Below are positions 41,327 through 44,221 of a stretch of 44,221 nt of DNA, piece by piece. The notes under the pieces were generated by a model that was not told where the DNA came from, did no database searches, and saw only the letters and a program-made list of their open reading frames with translations. A program made the position numbers and the translations under genes. The DNA is taken from contig JAFDZY010000223.1 of assembly GCA_018266685.1 (NCBI GenBank), positions 1 to 44,221 on the forward strand. The letters run 5' to 3'. The number at the start of each line of letters is the position of its first letter. The stretch's first letter is position 1. Source of the stretch: Bacteroidota bacterium (GTDB lineage Bacteria > Bacteroidota > Bacteroidia > Flavobacteriales_F > PHOS-HE28).

Positions 41327-41401
41327 AACAAAACATCCACCCTCAGGCAGCGCGGATATCGTGTTCCGTGTCTTGCTTGCGGAAAACACCCGAGCCAACC
41401 G

Positions 41402-41971
41402 GTGCGAGAGCTGGACGAACATGAGCTGGCACGCCGGTGCCAGCACGAGGACCGCAGCGCACAGGAAGCCCTGTACGCACGTTTTGCACGGCGCATGTTC
41501 GCCGTGTGCCTGCGCTATGCACGCCACCGGGCCGAAGCGGAGGATCTCCTCCAGGAAGGTTTTATCCGGGTGTTTGACAAACTGCACGCCTTCCGCCTGG
41601 AGGGTTCACTGGAAGGATGGATACGCCGGATCATGGTACACAGCTGCATCAACCACCTGCGGAAACGCTCGGTGCGGAATGAAGTGCTGGGCACGGGCAA
41701 TATCCAGGAACGAAGCGAAGCCCCGCTGGCCCCGGGCAACTTGGGGCAGGAAGAATTAATGGCTTTGGTGCAACAGCTTCCGGACGGCTACCGCATGGTC
41801 TTCAACCTCTTTGCCATTGAAGGCTATGAACATGCGGAGATCGCTGCGATGCTGGGCTGCAACGAGGGCACCTCGCGCAGCCAACTGAGCAAGGCGCGGC
41901 ACATGCTGCAACGAAAGATCGCGGAACTGAACGCATTGGAAAAACATGAAGGAGCAACATCCGATAGATGA
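41402..41971 (+). CDS. ECF-type sigma-70 factor
   Basis: I choose the GTG at 41402 (189 residues) because conserved sequence starts there and the promoter at 41296-41326 rules out a far upstream start. Region 2 (EALYARFARRMFAVCLRYARHRAEAEDLLQEGFIRVFDKL) and region 4 (LVQQLPDGYRMVFNLFAIEGYEHAEIAAMLGCNEGTSRSQLSKARHMLQRKI) are both complete; the linker is short, as in ECF factors. It would direct RNA polymerase to a stress or envelope regulon. The next gene overlaps by 26 bp and looks like its membrane regulator. Confidence 0.92.
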   Translation: MRELDEHELARRCQHEDRSAQEALYARFARRMFAVCLRYARHRAEAEDLLQEGFIRVFDKLHAFRLEGSLEGWIRRIMVHSCINHLRKRSVRNEVLGTGNIQERSEAPLAPGNLGQEELMALVQQLPDGYRMVFNLFAIEGYEHAEIAAMLGCNEGTSRSQLSKARHMLQRKIAELNALEKHEGATSDR

Positions 41972-43391
41972 ACTTTTTGCCCGCACCCTGCGGGATGCCG
42001 AGGCCGAACCGCCTCCGCAGGCGCTGAACGGCATCCTGCGGGAAAGAGAGCGGCGGCGTGCGGGTTGGCTGCGGCGCTGGGGCTGGTTGCCCTTGCTGCT
42101 CCTGTGCGGCACGGGGCTGGGCTACCTCTTGGCCGGTGATCACCCCGCCGGTCCCTCAGGGTCTGAACCGAAAATTTCGGCACTGGACAACAGGTACATT
42201 GGCGAATCCCCCGGCGGCCAGAATGAAGCAGGTCCGAATGGACTTCCAGGCGCCATTGTTGAGCCAATTGTCCCTGCCCAAATTCAAACCGGAAACAATA
42301 CTGGCGGACATGCCGGACCGGCACCGAACGACCATGTGCCGGCATTGGGAAAAGCAGGTCCTGCGGGTGTGGAGCTTTCGGCAACAGGCAGTAGTGCACA
42401 GGTTGTCCAATTTACCGGGGCGGGCCTTATAAGGTCAGGGGCGGGCATTTCCGCATCTGCCGTACAACCGGAGCGCCATTTAACCTCAGTACAGGCCTCG
42501 GCGCCACTATTGGCTTCCGCAAACCCACAGCAGGCCATGGATCTCCTTGGCGATGAATCAGTGGTGCGATACGAAGGATCAAACCGCGCCGGATGGCTTC
42601 CGGTGCTGCTTCCGGGCTTGGGTAGCGCCCCGGAAGTGCCCTCCTTGCACAACGGCCTTCCGTTTGCTCCTGCCAGGGCGCGCCGCTCCTGGTGGCTTGC
42701 CGCCACCGCCGGCCAGTTCAGGGAGAGCCGCACATGGACGGGCGGCGATGCCGCGATCCGCGAAGCCTTGCAAGCCACCGAACCGATCCACGCCACCACG
42801 GCCATGGGCGTGCTTGCCGGGGTGAACGGACGGGGCGGATGGAGCTTGGCCATCGGCGCGGAATACCACGCCGGCCGCTACGATTTCCGGCACGTGGACC
42901 GTTTCCAAACCCGCCATGATTCCATTTTCAACCACGTGATCACTTTTAACTCCCTGGTGCTCCAAACCACCACGGACACCATTACCACGTTCCGCCAGGA
43001 GCAACACACCGCGGCGTCCGTGAACCAATATGCCATGCTGCGCATTCCCGTGGAACTGGGCTGGCACGCGCCATGGGGCCGGTTCCGCCTGGGCGCCCGT
43101 GCCGGATTGGCATTGGAGCTCACCAACCTGCGTTCCGGAACCCTGCTTGTAAACGGGCCAGAGGGACTTTTGAGCGTGGCGGTCCAACCGATCCATAAAC
43201 AATGCATGTCCGTGCTTGGCGGCAGCTTGGGCGCCGACCTCGGCTACATCCTCACCGAACATTGGTCCCTGTGGGCCTCTCCGGTGTATGAAAAGGGCTT
43301 GCTTTCTTTGCTGCCACCGGACAACTCCCCGTATGCCCTGGCTGGGCGCACGGGCATCCGCCTTCGCTTGGCTTACACCCTCCGCCCCTGA
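41946..43391 (+). CDS. Putative dual membrane-spanning anti-sigma protein with outer-membrane beta-barrel
   Basis: The 481-residue protein begins with a ~40-residue cytoplasmic helix region (IDELFARTLRDAEAEPPPQALNGILRERERRR) like Bacteroidota anti-sigma N termini. One membrane helix follows (about 43-64, WLRRWGWLPLLLLCGTGLGYLLAG). A ~180-residue Gly/Ala/Pro/Ser-rich linker leads to a C-terminal ~235-residue region of alternating strands (SWWLAATAGQFRES, WSLAIGAEYHAGRYDF, MLRIPVELGWHAPWGRFRLGARAGLALE, LGADLGYILTEHWSLWASPVYEKG, TGIRLRLAYTLRP). This end looks like a small outer-membrane barrel. The layout matches the dual membrane-spanning anti-sigma (Dma) type described in Bacteroides. It overlaps the sigma gene by 26 bp. 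The anti-sigma role is inferred. Confidence 0.75.
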   Translation: MKEQHPIDELFARTLRDAEAEPPPQALNGILRERERRRAGWLRRWGWLPLLLLCGTGLGYLLAGDHPAGPSGSEPKISALDNRYIGESPGGQNEAGPNGLPGAIVEPIVPAQIQTGNNTGGHAGPAPNDHVPALGKAGPAGVELSATGSSAQVVQFTGAGLIRSGAGISASAVQPERHLTSVQASAPLLASANPQQAMDLLGDESVVRYEGSNRAGWLPVLLPGLGSAPEVPSLHNGLPFAPARARRSWWLAATAGQFRESRTWTGGDAAIREALQATEPIHATTAMGVLAGVNGRGGWSLAIGAEYHAGRYDFRHVDRFQTRHDSIFNHVITFNSLVLQTTTDTITTFRQEQHTAASVNQYAMLRIPVELGWHAPWGRFRLGARAGLALELTNLRSGTLLVNGPEGLLSVAVQPIHKQCMSVLGGSLGADLGYILTEHWSLWASPVYEKGLLSLLPPDNSPYALAGRTGIRLRLAYTLRP

Positions 43392-43394
43392 GCC

Positions 43395-44221
43395 ATGTTT
43401 GCCGTTCGCCATTGGATCCACGCATTGGGCCTTGCACTGGTAAGCTCAGCCGGCTTGGCACAACCCGCATGCGACAGCCTGCACCAGGTGGACTTCACCT
43501 GGCAGAACGATGGCAACTATGGCATCGCTTTCACACCGGGTGCGCCGGCCTCCGGTGCGCCAGTGCTGTACACGGAATGGGGATTTGCCGGCGAAAGCCT
43601 GCTGGACTACAGCACCGAATACCAGCCAACCTACACCTTCCCTGCACCGGGCAACTACTTGGTATGCCTGCGTGCCACCGTGCAGGACAACCAGCAAGGG
43701 TACTGCCTTTCCACCGCCTGCCGGATAATAGGCGTACCGGCGGATACACTATGCTCCGAGCTGGTGGCCGCCTTTACCATCGGGGTGCAAGGTGACGGCA
43801 TTCAATTCATCGACCTATCGCAATCCGGCCCGCCCATTACCGGTTGGCAATGGGATTTCGGTGATGGTGGCAGTTCCGCCGAGGTATCGCCCGTGCACAA
43901 CTATGCCGGGCCGGGGCCTTTCCAGGCCTGCCTCACGGTAAGCACTGGCAATTGCACGGCCACCGCTTGCAATTGGATCTACCTGGGCCCGCCCAACGTG
44001 CCGTGCGACACGCTCTTGCACGCGGACATGGGCATCCTTCAATTGGGGCAGAGCATCGCCGTGTTCGACCACAGCATTATCTCCGGCATGAACTCTTCGG
44101 TAGCGTGGGATTTTGGCGATGGCACCAATGCCAATGGAAGCCCGCAGATACACACGTACCTGTACGAAGGCTATTTCGACGTGTGCGCCACGGTGTCGCT
44201 CTGGGGCCCGCTCACACCGGA
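43395..44221 (+). CDS. Secreted PKD-domain protein, 3' partial
   Basis: The frame begins at the ATG at 43395 and is still open at the window end (275 codons seen). A signal peptide (MFAVRHWIHALGLALVSSAGLAQ) is followed by three PKD-like units, two of them with the core WDFGDG, and paired cysteines. Such repeats are common in T9SS-exported surface proteins; the sorting tail, if any, is outside the window. It starts 3 bp after the anti-sigma/barrel gene and so belongs to the sigma operon, which makes it a likely partner, client or target of that system. Confidence 0.85.
   Translation, partial: MFAVRHWIHALGLALVSSAGLAQPACDSLHQVDFTWQNDGNYGIAFTPGAPASGAPVLYTEWGFAGESLLDYSTEYQPTYTFPAPGNYLVCLRATVQDNQQGYCLSTACRIIGVPADTLCSELVAAFTIGVQGDGIQFIDLSQSGPPITGWQWDFGDGGSSAEVSPVHNYAGPGPFQACLTVSTGNCTATACNWIYLGPPNVPCDTLLHADMGILQLGQSIAVFDHSIISGMNSSVAWDFGDGTNANGSPQIHTYLYEGYFDVCATVSLWGPLTP

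Noticed and set aside
41276..41401. TTG-started N-terminal extension of the sigma factor
   Set aside because: It precedes and contains the likely promoter (41296-41326) and has no sigma-like sequence.

Overview
The window comes from a GC-rich member of the Bacteroidota, most like the Flavobacteriales side of the phylum; I cannot place it more finely. Three things support this. First, type IX secretion (T9SS) parts are present: a CHU_C/gliding-type C-terminal domain, a PorP/SprF protein, PorZ, and Por-type sorting tails. Second, the gene orders are typical of the phylum (acpP-fabF-rnc-IPExxxVDY-pyk with purN divergent; dut-nucleotidyltransferase-TPR-DUF4292-EnvC; porZ-recO). Third, the promoters have the phylum's form, TTG, about 20 nt, then TAnnTTTG. 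No insertion sequence, phage, plasmid or CRISPR feature was seen. Genes are tightly packed, and no gap between genes exceeds 300 bp.

Layout. 1-3046 (+): the 3' part of a large repetitive surface protein with a type IX sorting tail, then a PorP/SprF partner. 3193-7449 (-): acpP, fabF, rnc, an IPExxxVDY protein and pyk. 7693-12022 (+): purN, marC, an orphan ATP-grasp enzyme, rnhA, a biotin carrier protein and a lipoprotein. 12176-16305 (-): a PfkB sugar kinase, a secreted C10 cysteine protease, and a small lipoprotein overlapping the protease gene. A tRNA-Asn follows at 16408. 16518-18794 (-): a DUF748/AsmA-like envelope protein. 18953-26779 (+): a small acetyltransferase, gltX, folB, tRNA-Cys, porZ, recO and an S9 oligopeptidase. 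26800-35780 (-): an envelope and cell-wall run of dut, a nucleotidyltransferase, a TPR lipoprotein, a DUF4292 lipoprotein, an EnvC-like protein, tatA, gatA, mltD and a small protein. 35896-37604 (+): a Tat-exported glycosylasparaginase and cutC. 37614-41144 (-): ssb, PEP synthase and a STAS-like protein. 41402-44221 (+): an ECF sigma factor, a protein with an anti-sigma-like cytoplasmic end, one inner-membrane helix and an outer-membrane-type beta-barrel, and the start of a secreted PKD protein.

How the genes work together. Most of the window is housekeeping: fatty-acid synthesis, glycolysis and gluconeogenesis (pyk and ppsA act in opposite directions), translation, purine and folate synthesis, and DNA repair. 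A second theme is building and exporting to the cell envelope: T9SS cargo and PorZ, Tat, lipoproteins, murein remodelling and an AsmA-like protein. The most unusual unit is the right-edge operon, where a single polypeptide appears able to link the outer membrane directly to an ECF sigma factor. It resembles the dual membrane-spanning anti-sigma architecture known from Bacteroides and is followed by a surface protein that may be its target or partner. Next in interest are the protease/lipoprotein pair and several genes with promoter -7 elements so close to the start codon that leaderless mRNAs are likely.
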